Shown in pieces: positions 1 through 6,574 of a DNA stretch of 9,208 nt. The stretch is from an uncultured Oscillospiraceae bacterium (lineage in GTDB: Bacteria > Bacillota > Clostridia > Oscillospirales > Ruminococcaceae). The position numbers were made by a program, and so were the translations under genes. The stretch lies in the NCBI GenBank assembly GCA_958427155.1, contig CAUABB010000047.1:1-9208 (forward strand). The letters run 5' to 3'. Numbering within the stretch: the first letter of the stretch is position 1; every line of letters begins with the position of its first letter. The notes under the pieces were generated by a model. That model was given only the letters and a program-made list of their open reading frames with translations, searched no databases and was not told the origin of the DNA.

Positions 1-427
1 TATCCCCCTGTGCTTTCAGTTTCTGTACATAGTCGATAAAACCGGTTTCAAAAACCCCTTGGAAATCTTTTTCGGAATCGATAAAAAACATCATGCCAAA
101 ATCGATATAACCGAAAATCCGCAGAAGATCCTCAAAGTATTTTTGAACCGTCGGCAGGTCCCGGCTGATATCATATTGCTGGTTGACGTCGGTAGAACCG
201 ATATGTCCTTGGATCATGACGTCTTTCCGGCGCGCGCCGAGGGCTTTCGCAATGTTTTCGCGGACTTCCTTTCCAGGCATAAAAACATCTAATAGATTCA
301 TGCCGTTTTCCAGGGCCGCTTCGATTGTTTCCTGAACCTGCGGGTAAGGCTTTCCGTCTAGGTGTTCACACCCAAGGCTGATCACACCTGCCCGACATCC
401 CGTTTTTCCGATTTCTCTGTACTGCAT
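1..427 (-). CDS. Aldo/keto reductase-like protein, N-terminal part (cut by window edge)
   Basis: This gene is open to the left edge, so only the first 142 residues are visible. It begins MQYREIGKTG and runs through an aldo/keto-reductase TIM-barrel start, with GVISLG near residues 14-19 and NLLDV at 44-48. The later segment at 56-77, with RENIAKAL and IQGHIG, resembles the COG1453 type of predicted oxidoreductases, which often carry a C-terminal 4Fe-4S domain; that end would lie outside the window. Asp47 of the usual Asp-Tyr-Lys-His tetrad is present. The Tyr expected about five residues later is absent (Pro-Gly there), the Lys position reads His75 and the His position reads Phe114. It may therefore not be a classical NADPH carbonyl reductase. 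The start is an ATG preceded by AAAGGA about 12 bases upstream. It follows the AraC-type gene on the same strand, 151 bases downstream. The substrate is unknown; the family is fairly sure, the subfamily less so. Confidence 0.85.
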   Translation of the reverse strand, partial: MQYREIGKTGCRAGVISLGCEHLDGKPYPQVQETIEAALENGMNLLDVFMPGKEVRENIAKALGARRKDVMIQGHIGSTDVNQQYDISRDLPTVQKYFEDLLRIFGYIDFGMMFFIDSEKDFQGVFETGFIDYVQKLKAQGD

Positions 428-475
428 ATGGATCCCTGTCCTTTCTGAAATGTTGAGATTTGGTTCTTTGCCCCC

Positions 476-505
476 ATCTTAACACAATCTGGCGGAAAAG
501 TCGAA
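476..505 (-). promoter_or_regulatory. Possible promoter of the aldo/keto reductase-like gene
   Basis: Read on the minus strand, a TAAGAT -10-like box (476-481) preceded by an extended-10 TGT lies about 50 bases before the reductase start. A poor -35-like TTCGAC sits 18 bases further upstream (500-505). I see no clear terminator between the AraC-type gene and this site, so read-through from that gene is also possible. The call rests on weak consensus matches only. Confidence 0.3.
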
Positions 506-578
506 CGAAATTTTATTTAAAGCCTAAAACGGTAAATCTATTCGACAAATTGGCTTGAGAGCGGTTTCCAGTGTTTTT

Positions 579-1457
579 TCAAAGATAATTTTTCCGGTAC
601 TCCGTGGGGCTGCAGCGCAGATATTTTCGGAATTCCCGGTTAAAGTAACTAATATTGTTAAACCCGACGGAGCAGGCAATGTCGCTGATTTTTCGGCTTC
701 TGTCCCGTAAAAGGAAGGCGCTTTGGCTGACGCGGTAATAATTTAAGTAGTGAATGGCCGGCATTTTGACGGCGGAACGGAAAAACCGGCAGAACTGTCC
801 CTCGCTTAAACCGGCGAGAGCGGCCAGCTCATGCAGGCGGATATCTCTGGTGTAATTCAGCTGGATATATTCTAAGACGATTTTAATTTTTTGGGTTTTG
901 GGGTCGCCTTTTTGGGAGGAATCGGAGAGGGTTCGCTGGGCATGAGAATAGAGCTGATACCAGATGAAGCAGAGCTCGGATTTGGCCAGCAGTTCAAAGC
1001 CTTCGTGTTTTTCTGAAAATTCGTTCTTTATTTTTCTTAAGGAAGAGAGGATTTGTTTTTCCCATCCGCTTTTAGATGTGATGTGTTTGGGCAGAATGAG
1101 CGCTCCGTTTAAAACAGGATCAAGGTAATTTTGCTGGATAATATCCCCCATGCTTCCGGATAAAAATGAGGTATGGAAGACAACCGCGAAGTAATGGCAG
1201 GGCATTTCTTTGAGAGCTACCGCGGAATGAAGCTCGTTGGAATTTACGCAGACCGCTTCCCCGGCGTAAACGGGAAAACTTTCGCCGGCAACGTGAAATT
1301 CTCCGCCGCCTTCCGTTACAAACAGAATCTCAAATTCCTCATGCCAGTGGTAGTACAGTTTATGGTAGGGAGATTCATCTTCTTCCAAACAGTAAACATC
1401 CATGGGGAATAAAGCGTTTCCGTGGGATTTGATTTCCTTTAGGCCACTGTCCGGCAT
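579..1457 (-). CDS. AraC-family transcriptional regulator with N-terminal cupin domain
   Basis: This 292-residue protein has the usual length and layout of sugar-responsive AraC/XylS regulators. Residues about 15-110 form a cupin-like sensor domain, with HWHEEFEILFV at 37-47 and a second conserved stretch, AGEAVCVNSNELHS, at 65-78. Residues about 190-292 form the paired helix-turn-helix DNA-binding domain: the first helix-turn-helix is around LHELAALAGLSEGQFCRFF (208-226), and the second is around ISDIACSVGFNNISYFNREF (257-276), followed by the family's closing pattern CSPTEYRK (282-289). The start ATG has AAAGGAGCGG about eight bases upstream. The gene is divergent from the GH43-GH31 operon and shares its upstream region, so it most likely activates those genes in response to a plant-polysaccharide sugar and may regulate itself. 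The inducer cannot be read from sequence. The family call is firm; the targets are inferred from position. Confidence 0.95.
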   Translation of the reverse strand: MPDSGLKEIKSHGNALFPMDVYCLEEDESPYHKLYYHWHEEFEILFVTEGGGEFHVAGESFPVYAGEAVCVNSNELHSAVALKEMPCHYFAVVFHTSFLSGSMGDIIQQNYLDPVLNGALILPKHITSKSGWEKQILSSLRKIKNEFSEKHEGFELLAKSELCFIWYQLYSHAQRTLSDSSQKGDPKTQKIKIVLEYIQLNYTRDIRLHELAALAGLSEGQFCRFFRSAVKMPAIHYLNYYRVSQSAFLLRDRSRKISDIACSVGFNNISYFNREFRKYLRCSPTEYRKNYL

Positions 1458-1533
1458 ATTTTCCGCTCCTTTATCAAAATCGTGTTAAAAAAGATCATTA
1501 TTGTTAAAGAATCTCAAAGTAAATATCGATATA

Positions 1534-1550
1534 GTGTTATTATACAACAC
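1534..1550. promoter_or_regulatory. Palindromic divergent promoter/operator between the regulator and the GH43 gene
   Basis: An imperfect palindrome with GTGTT and AACAC arms around a 7-bp AT-rich centre lies in the 138-base region between the regulator start and the GH43 start. On the plus strand it contains TATTAT (1538-1543) with an extended-10 TGT just before it and no good -35, as expected for an activator-dependent promoter. On the minus strand the same bases read as a perfect TATAAT (1539-1544), with only a weak -35 (TTTATT) 17 bases upstream. A protein bound here would cover the -10 region of both promoters. The sequence match is direct; the function is inferred. Confidence 0.45.
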
Positions 1551-1595
1551 ACCTTTGGAGAAATAAAGCCTGGGATGTGCGGAGGAGGAATCAGG

Positions 1596-3425
1596 ATGGT
1601 TGAAGGTCAGGTTTTAAAAAAGGGACAAATTTTGGTTTATACCCGTATACCGGAACAGGAGGCGTATTCTACCTTTCTGGCAAACAGTGTGCATTTTGCG
1701 TACAGCCGCGATGGCAGTACTTATCAGCCTTTGAATCAGAATTATGGAATTTTATTTGCCTCAGCAACGGTTCGTCAGTCGGGAGCCCTCAATGAGAAAG
1801 GACTTCGAGATCCGTTTTTGTTCCGCACCCGGGACGGTGGATTCGGTTTGTGCGCGGTTCGTATAAATTTTGATGGAACAGAGGATGAGGAAAGCAAAGG
1901 GAAACTGTTGCTTTGGACTTCTGAGGATTTGGTTTATTTTCAGGAAAAAGGGCTGGTGGATTTGGGGGGCGGTGATTTGATCCGGAAGGCCGCCTGCTGT
2001 TATGACGCGCCGTCTGGGCAGTATGTAATTCGCTGGCAGGACGACAAAGGAAGATATTACCGGAATACCCTTGGCAGTTTAGATCGGTTGGATGACATTT
2101 CTGCTCCAAGCCCGGACGAGGCGTTTGATTTTTCCTCAGAGATCAGCGCGCCGGAGGGCGCGGTCTGCGGAAACACGCTGGAGGTGGATTCGTCTTTCGG
2201 GGAAGAACTGCTTTTAAAGTGGTCTCCCTTGGAAAATACCGCCATCCGGGTTCCGGAATCAATTTCCGTTTCCAGCAAGAAAGAATTGGAAGCGGTAGAA
2301 GCCACCGCTTTTTATTCGGATGGTTCCACCGCATTGAAACAGGTCCGGTGGGAGAGCGAAGCGGTGGATTTTCAAACGCCAGGGGTTTATCCGGTGTGCG
2401 GCACCGTTTTTCAGCCGGAATACTCCTTCCCCCTTGCCAAAGGATACGCGGACCCGGATGTTCTTTTTTGGGAAGGGCGCTATTACTTCTTGGCAACCAA
2501 CGACAATACCGATTTTATCGGGATTTATGTCCGTGAATCGGACACGGTGGAAGGATTGTTTAACGGAGCGGAGGAGCATCTGATTCTGGACAAGGATGAG
2601 GAAAAAGGATTCCTGCAAACCTTTTGGGCGCCGGAGTTTCATTTGATCGGAGGGGAGCTCTATATCCTTTTCGCAGTCAGCGGCGTGAAATGGGGTCCCC
2701 AGTGTCACATGATGCGACTGAAAAAAGGCGGAAGAATCGCAGAGGCGGATTCCTGGGAATCTCCTATCCGTGTTCAGCGGATGGACGGAAAAAATCTTGC
2801 CGAAGGGGTTGAGGATATCACCCTTGACATGACCCATTTTATCGCCGGCGGCAGGGATTATTTGGCATGGTCCTATCGGATTCGGACGGGACAGCCGGAG
2901 GATTCCGGTTCCATGATCTATCTTGCCGAAACCGATTCTCAAAGACCGTGGCGGCTTAAAAGCGAACCGGTTCTTTTGACCCGTCCGTTTTATGGCTGGG
3001 AGAATAACCATCACACGATTAACAATGAGGGGCCGAACGCTTTCCTCAGCGGCGGAAAGGTTTATCTCACCTATTCGGGCGGCGCGGCCGGCGGATACAG
3101 CTACGCAGTTGGGATGCTTACCGCGCGGGAGGACGCCGACCTTCTCGATCCCAGCGTATGGGTAAAAAGCAATGCGCCGGTTCTTTCTTACTATTCAGCC
3201 GATGAGTTTGGCCCGGGACACAATTCGTTTTTTGTTGACCAGCACGGGGATTTGATGATTACCTTCCATGCCGAAGAGGATTACATCAAAGACGGTGGCT
3301 TGAGATGTTCCGGAATGAGACGTGTTCACTTTGACATTCACGGGAATCCTCGGTTCGATATGACCCTTCGCCGTGATCTCAATCCGGCTTTCCGTCGGGT
3401 AAAAATGAATGTCGTGGTGAAATAG
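1596..3425 (+). CDS. GH43-family glycoside hydrolase with N-terminal half-propeller and Ig-like domain (probable arabinofuranosidase/xylosidase)
   Basis: From the chosen ATG the protein has 609 residues and no signal peptide, so it is probably cytoplasmic. Residues about 10-170 resemble part of a five-bladed propeller, including HFAYSRDG and GLRDPFLF. Residues about 212-270 match a bacterial Ig-like (Big_4 type) domain, with YSDGST and GVYPVCGTV. Residues about 278-605 are a full GH43 propeller: ADPDV with candidate general base Asp286, WAPEFH at 344, ITLDMTHF with candidate pKa-modulating Asp411, NNEGPN with candidate general acid Glu478, and GPGHNSF at 539. The catalytic triad is complete. 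GH43 enzymes mostly remove arabinose or xylose by inversion; exact specificity is not readable. An in-frame ATG exists at 1482, but that extension would translate the promoter region, whereas 1596 has GGAGGAGG seven bases upstream. The GH31 gene follows 20 bases later, and an AraC regulator is divergent. Confidence 0.9.
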   Translation: MVEGQVLKKGQILVYTRIPEQEAYSTFLANSVHFAYSRDGSTYQPLNQNYGILFASATVRQSGALNEKGLRDPFLFRTRDGGFGLCAVRINFDGTEDEESKGKLLLWTSEDLVYFQEKGLVDLGGGDLIRKAACCYDAPSGQYVIRWQDDKGRYYRNTLGSLDRLDDISAPSPDEAFDFSSEISAPEGAVCGNTLEVDSSFGEELLLKWSPLENTAIRVPESISVSSKKELEAVEATAFYSDGSTALKQVRWESEAVDFQTPGVYPVCGTVFQPEYSFPLAKGYADPDVLFWEGRYYFLATNDNTDFIGIYVRESDTVEGLFNGAEEHLILDKDEEKGFLQTFWAPEFHLIGGELYILFAVSGVKWGPQCHMMRLKKGGRIAEADSWESPIRVQRMDGKNLAEGVEDITLDMTHFIAGGRDYLAWSYRIRTGQPEDSGSMIYLAETDSQRPWRLKSEPVLLTRPFYGWENNHHTINNEGPNAFLSGGKVYLTYSGGAAGGYSYAVGMLTAREDADLLDPSVWVKSNAPVLSYYSADEFGPGHNSFFVDQHGDLMITFHAEEDYIKDGGLRCSGMRRVHFDIHGNPRFDMTLRRDLNPAFRRVKMNVVVK

Positions 3426-3445
3426 TTTTAAAGGAGGAAAATGGA

Positions 3446-5440
3446 ATGGGACGGATTACAATTGAAAAAGACCGTATTATCTTTACCAGAAAAGATGAGC
3501 TTACCGTTTTAGAGCCTTACGGTGAAAACTGCATCCGGTGCCGCTTTACCAGAAACAGCAGAATCCTGGATGAAGACTGGACCTTGCTCCCTCCTTCTGG
3601 CAATACCCGCTTTAAAATCACGGGTGATGAAAATGCCGCGACCATTGAAAGCGGAATGCTCTCCGTTACGGTTACTGCGGGAGATTATTTTACCGACGGC
3701 AAAGTCACCTATTTTCGAAAAGGCAAACAGATCCTCCGCACCAGGCATGAGGGGGATTACGTCAACCGCACCATTCATACGGAGGGCGATCATTATAGAA
3801 TCAGCATGATTTTTGAGTCGAATCCGGGAGAGCATTTTTACGGCTTGGGACAGGAGCAGGAGGATCAGTTCGACCGAAAGGGCAGTACCAGCACCCTGAT
3901 TCATTATAATACCAAAACCGCTATGCCGGTTTTATATTCCTCGCTGGGGTATGGGTTCCTTTGGAACAATCCGGCCATCGGACGCTGTGAGGTTACCAAC
4001 AACCATACCATGTGGGTGGCGGACAGCGCCTATCAGGCGGACTATCTGGTTTATGCGGGAGAAACCCCCGCCGAGGTCATAAAAAAGTATTGTGACCTGA
4101 CCGGATACCCTCCGGCGTTTCCGGAATGGGCGGCTGGATTTTGGCAGTGCAAACTTCGTTATGAAAGCCAGGAGGATTTTCTTGAGGTCGCGCGGGAATA
4201 TCAAAAGCGCGGAATCCCGGTTTCAGCGATGGTGATCGACTTTTTCCACTGGACGGAGCAGGGGGACTGGAAATTTGACCCGAAGTACTGGCCTGATCCG
4301 GAAGGAATGTGCAAAGAGCTGGAGAAAATGGGGATTCATCCCGTTGTTTCGGTTTGGCCGACCATCAATCCCAAGAGCGAAAACTGGGAGGAAATGAGCG
4401 AACGGGGCCTGTTGATGAGAAACGAGGACGGAACCTACCCGACGTTGGAGTTCCACGGGATGCAGACATCGATCGATCCCATGAACCCGGAGACGGCGGA
4501 ATTTGTCTGGGATAAAATTAAACGGAATTATTATGACCGCGGAATCCGCACCTTCTGGCTTGACAATACCGAACCGGAAGTCCACCCGGAAAATCCGGCG
4601 AACTTTAAATATTACCTTGGAAATGGCGCCCAGACCGCGCTTTTGTACCCCTATTATTACACCAAAATGGTTTATGAGGGCCTAAAGCGAGAAGGAGAGG
4701 CGGAACCAATCAGTCTGGCCAGAGCAGCCTACCCCGGCAGCCAGAAATTTGGAACGGTTGTCTGGAACGGCGATGTGGACTCCACCTTTGAGGCGCTTCG
4801 GAAAAGTGTGAAAGCGGGACTCTCAATGGGAATTTGTGGCATTCCCTGGTGGAACAGCGACATCGGAGGCTTTTTCAAGGCGGATACCGAATCGGATTAT
4901 TTTAGAGAACTGATTGTGCGCTGGTTCCAGTTCGGACTGTTCTGTCCGGTGATGCGGCTGCACGGAATCCGGAAGAGACCGTCGGGTCATAAAGACCGTC
5001 ATCCCGGCATTATTGAGCCGAGCGGCGGAGACAATGAGCTTTGGAGCTTTGGAGAACAAAATTACCCGATCTTAAAACATCTTGTTGAGCTTCGGGAGAA
5101 ACTCCGTCCATACATCATGAAATATATGCGGATTTCCAGCGAGACAGGGGCTCCGGTGATGCGTCCGATGTTTTGGGACTATCCGAATGATGAAATTTGT
5201 TACACCCTGGAGGATCAGTATCTGTTTGGGGAGGATATCCTGTTCGCCCCAATTTTCAATCAGGGTCAGACAGACCGAAAAGTTTATCTTCCGGAGGGCG
5301 ACTGGGTATCAGTTGGCGATTTTAAAACTTATGCCGGCGGGCGCTTTATTTCCTGCCATGCGGAGATTCAAGAATTTATTGCGTTTGTAAAAAAGGGAAG
5401 CTCCGTTCTGGACTGTTTTCAAAAAGACGCTGTCGGGTAA
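3446..5440 (+). CDS. GH31-family glycoside hydrolase, alpha-xylosidase-like
   Basis: This 664-residue protein has no signal peptide and is probably cytoplasmic. Residues about 1-220 are the N-terminal beta-sandwich, with HFYGLGQEQ at 130-138. The (beta/alpha)8 barrel runs from about 225 to 560. FWLDNTEPE (370-378) gives candidate nucleophile Asp373, and VWNGDVDSTF (439-448) gives candidate acid/base Asp443. GIPWWNSDIGGF (465-476) and VMRLHG (502-507) are further GH31 hallmarks. The MVIDFFHW and VVSVWP segments resemble xyloglucan-type alpha-xylosidases more than starch alpha-glucosidases, so alpha-xylosidase is the best guess, from motifs only. The protein ends soon after the proximal C-terminal sheet (VYLPEGDW at 613-620) and seems to lack the distal beta-sandwich of longer relatives. 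AGGAGG lies eight bases before the start; a nearer ATG at 3441 is out of frame. It is co-transcribed with the GH43 gene, 20 bases upstream. Confidence 0.93.
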   Translation: MGRITIEKDRIIFTRKDELTVLEPYGENCIRCRFTRNSRILDEDWTLLPPSGNTRFKITGDENAATIESGMLSVTVTAGDYFTDGKVTYFRKGKQILRTRHEGDYVNRTIHTEGDHYRISMIFESNPGEHFYGLGQEQEDQFDRKGSTSTLIHYNTKTAMPVLYSSLGYGFLWNNPAIGRCEVTNNHTMWVADSAYQADYLVYAGETPAEVIKKYCDLTGYPPAFPEWAAGFWQCKLRYESQEDFLEVAREYQKRGIPVSAMVIDFFHWTEQGDWKFDPKYWPDPEGMCKELEKMGIHPVVSVWPTINPKSENWEEMSERGLLMRNEDGTYPTLEFHGMQTSIDPMNPETAEFVWDKIKRNYYDRGIRTFWLDNTEPEVHPENPANFKYYLGNGAQTALLYPYYYTKMVYEGLKREGEAEPISLARAAYPGSQKFGTVVWNGDVDSTFEALRKSVKAGLSMGICGIPWWNSDIGGFFKADTESDYFRELIVRWFQFGLFCPVMRLHGIRKRPSGHKDRHPGIIEPSGGDNELWSFGEQNYPILKHLVELREKLRPYIMKYMRISSETGAPVMRPMFWDYPNDEICYTLEDQYLFGEDILFAPIFNQGQTDRKVYLPEGDWVSVGDFKTYAGGRFISCHAEIQEFIAFVKKGSSVLDCFQKDAVG

Positions 5441-5446
5441 TGCCGT

Positions 5447-5473
5447 AAAAAACGCGAAAGCTCATCTTTTGCG
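5447..5473 (-). terminator. Leftward intrinsic terminator-like hairpin just behind the GH31 stop
   Basis: Read on the minus strand, an 8-bp stem with one G-U pair (5466-5473 with 5453-5460) and a 5-base loop is followed directly by six U residues (5447-5452). It sits seven bases past the GH31 stop and could stop leftward transcription before it runs antisense into the glycosidase operon. No minus-strand gene ends immediately beside it, so it would act as a backstop. Confidence 0.5.
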
Positions 5474-5524
5474 GAACCGCGGCAAATAAGGCGGGTCCAA
5501 CGAACGGAATAATCAGGCAGAAGC

Positions 5525-5556
5525 AGGGCGCTGCCAACTATGGCAGCGCTCTTTTT
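5525..5556 (+). terminator. Rho-independent terminator of the GH43-GH31 operon (first of two)
   Basis: A stem of eight perfect pairs, GCGCTGCC with GGCAGCGC, extends by a G-U and a G-C pair, closes on the 6-base loop AACTAT and runs into five T residues (5552-5556). It lies about 85 bases past the GH31 stop with no gene between, so it is the natural end of that operon. Confidence 0.85.
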
Positions 5557-5567
5557 GCCTTTCGCCC

Positions 5568-5607
5568 AAGCCGCAGATTTTGAAAACGGTCTGCGGCTTT
5601 TCTTTTT
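5568..5607 (+). terminator. Second rightward rho-independent terminator in tandem
   Basis: A perfect 10-bp stem, AAGCCGCAGA with TCTGCGGCTT, encloses a 12-base loop and is followed by TTCTTTTT. It starts 11 bases after the first rightward terminator and probably backs it up. Confidence 0.75.
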
Positions 5608-5650
5608 GCCCAAGCGTAGAAAGGAGGCGGCGGGGTAACGAAGTTTGCGC

Positions 5651-5685
5651 CAAAAAAGGCGGGCAAGCCGAATGGCTTGTCCGCC
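5651..5685 (-). terminator. Leftward rho-independent terminator of the zinc-ribbon gene
   Basis: On the minus strand a 12-bp stem with one wobble pair (5674-5685 with 5658-5669) and a 4-base loop is followed by six U residues (5652-5657). It lies 37 bases beyond the stop of the small minus-strand zinc-ribbon gene and is the obvious terminator for it. Confidence 0.85.
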
Positions 5686-5722
5686 CTATTAGCTACCGCC
5701 CGATAAGGAGGTTCTATCGCCG

Positions 5723-5953
5723 CTACAGATTATTTTTATAGTTACTGCTGTCGATGATAATTCGCTTACATTTCGGACAGCAGTCGCTTTCTACATGATG
5801 AGGAGATACCGCGTTCCTTCCAAGTTGCAACGCGTACTGTTCCGTGTCATCCACGGCAAGGCTTAATCGGTGTTTTTTATCACTCCATAAAACCATTCCG
5901 CAATTTAGATAACCATGTATCATCTCTGTATTGCAATAAGGACATTTCATCAT
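5723..5953 (-). CDS. Small zinc-ribbon protein, DUF6487-like
   Basis: This 76-residue protein begins MMKCPYCNTEMIHGYL and ends with CCPKCKRIIIDSSNY. The two CxxC pairs, CPYC (4-7) and CPKC (59-62), should bind one zinc ion. The layout of an N-terminal CPYC, a GY(L/I) segment, a WSDKK segment around 23-27 and a C-terminal CPKCKxIIID matches the small DUF6487-type family as I remember it. The molecular role is unknown. There are two adjacent ATG codons. Either fits the modest AGGTAGGTG site, and starting at the second (5950) would give the MKCPYC beginning common in such proteins. It stands apart from the upstream MmcQ gene, with a terminator-like hairpin between them, and has its own terminator downstream. 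A -10-like TAAAAT at 6006-6011 on the minus strand could serve it, but no good -35 is visible. Confidence 0.8.
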   Translation of the reverse strand: MMKCPYCNTEMIHGYLNCGMVLWSDKKHRLSLAVDDTEQYALQLGRNAVSPHHVESDCCPKCKRIIIDSSNYKNNL

Positions 5954-6039
5954 CGAACACCTACCTGTAACTTATATTTTTTCTTTTAACGGTCTGTTCC
6001 GCCGTATTTTAAAAGGGAAAGCGATTCGACCGCAGAAAG

Positions 6040-6073
6040 AAAACCGGAACAGCCGAAACGGCGCCGGTTTTTT
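6040..6073 (-). terminator. Terminator-like hairpin after the MmcQ/YjbR gene
   Basis: The arms AAAACCGG and CCGGTTTT (6040-6047, 6064-6071) enclose an inner stem, GCCG with CGGC (6052-6055, 6059-6062). Read on the minus strand the structure ends in TTTTCTTTCT, enough for an intrinsic terminator 41 bases past the MmcQ gene stop. The plus-strand copy also ends in six T residues, so it could work in both directions, although no plus-strand gene needs it. Confidence 0.7.
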
Positions 6074-6113
6074 AGGTTGCCGCTGTTTTTAGAGGCTTTT
6101 GGGGCGAAGGAGC

Positions 6114-6548
6114 TTACTGGCCGGATGTTTCCCTAAAAATTTCTCGCTGTTTTTTCAGAGGAATTTTTTTCAAAATTGTTTCATAAGCATGCCGGGCCAT
6201 TTCTTTTAAAACCTGATCTGGGACGCCGCCGTTTAACAGAACCGTAAGAGCGTAAGGCTGCTGAGCCGGCGGGCAGTGGTAAGGACGGAATACCGAGCGG
6301 GGAAACTGCTGCTTGTAAAGATCTCCCTGTAGAGGTTCGCAGCGCAGCGTGGCCATGGGGACCACCGCCTCCCTTGGAAAGCTCTGGTTACCGGATAAAA
6401 TGGCCAGCGCGCCGGGAACTCCTTCGGGATAAATTTCGGCAAAAATCTTTCCGCCAATCCGACAGCATCGGGGCTGGGAGCCAAACGGATAATCGCAGGA
6501 AACACCCGCAAAACTTTCGCAGAAAGCGGAAAGCTGCTGTATGGTCAT
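6114..6548 (-). CDS. MmcQ/YjbR-family protein
   Basis: This 144-residue protein fits the MmcQ/YjbR (CyaY-fold DNA-binding-like) family in size and order of motifs: an N-terminal helix, then YPFG at 20-23, GGKIFAEIYP at 32-41, the pattern LRCEPLQGDLYKQQFP at 68-83, and the C-terminal pattern PDQVLKEMARHAYETIL at 109-125. Family members are annotated as DNA-binding from their fold, but a cellular role is not established. The tryptophan often found in the central strand of relatives is not visible; the FRPYHCPPAQQPYAL region is divergent. The start has AGGAGG eight bases upstream. The gene begins 26 bases after the ABC-F stop, so the two are probably co-transcribed, and a terminator-like hairpin follows. 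The family call is good; I infer no specific function. Confidence 0.85.
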   Translation of the reverse strand: MTIQQLSAFCESFAGVSCDYPFGSQPRCCRIGGKIFAEIYPEGVPGALAILSGNQSFPREAVVPMATLRCEPLQGDLYKQQFPRSVFRPYHCPPAQQPYALTVLLNGGVPDQVLKEMARHAYETILKKIPLKKQREIFRETSGQ

Positions 6549-6574
6549 TTCCTTTTCCTCCTTTTCGGTTCCCT

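Noticed and set aside
59..292. A 77-codon plus-strand reading frame at the left edge
   Set aside because: It is antisense to the aldo/keto-reductase-like gene, whose translation matches a known family throughout; no ribosome binding site or family resemblance.
500..546. Inverted GTCGAA...TTCGAC pair upstream of the aldo/keto-reductase-like gene
   Set aside because: The arms are only six bases and about 35 bases apart, so neither a stable hairpin nor a convincing operator; chance is likely.
1482..1595. In-frame N-terminal extension of the GH43 protein from an upstream ATG
   Set aside because: It would translate the promoter/palindrome region, lacks a ribosome binding site, and gives no signal peptide or domain; 1596 has GGAGGAGG at the right distance.
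2259..3014. A 251-codon minus-strand reading frame inside the GH43 gene
   Set aside because: The length is notable, but the plus strand encodes conserved GH43 catalytic motifs there. The antisense translation resembles no family I know, so it is a shadow of codon use.
5419..5613. A 64-codon minus-strand reading frame across the convergent junction
   Set aside because: It runs through three terminator hairpins and overlaps the GH31 end; the basic, low-complexity translation shows no family signal.
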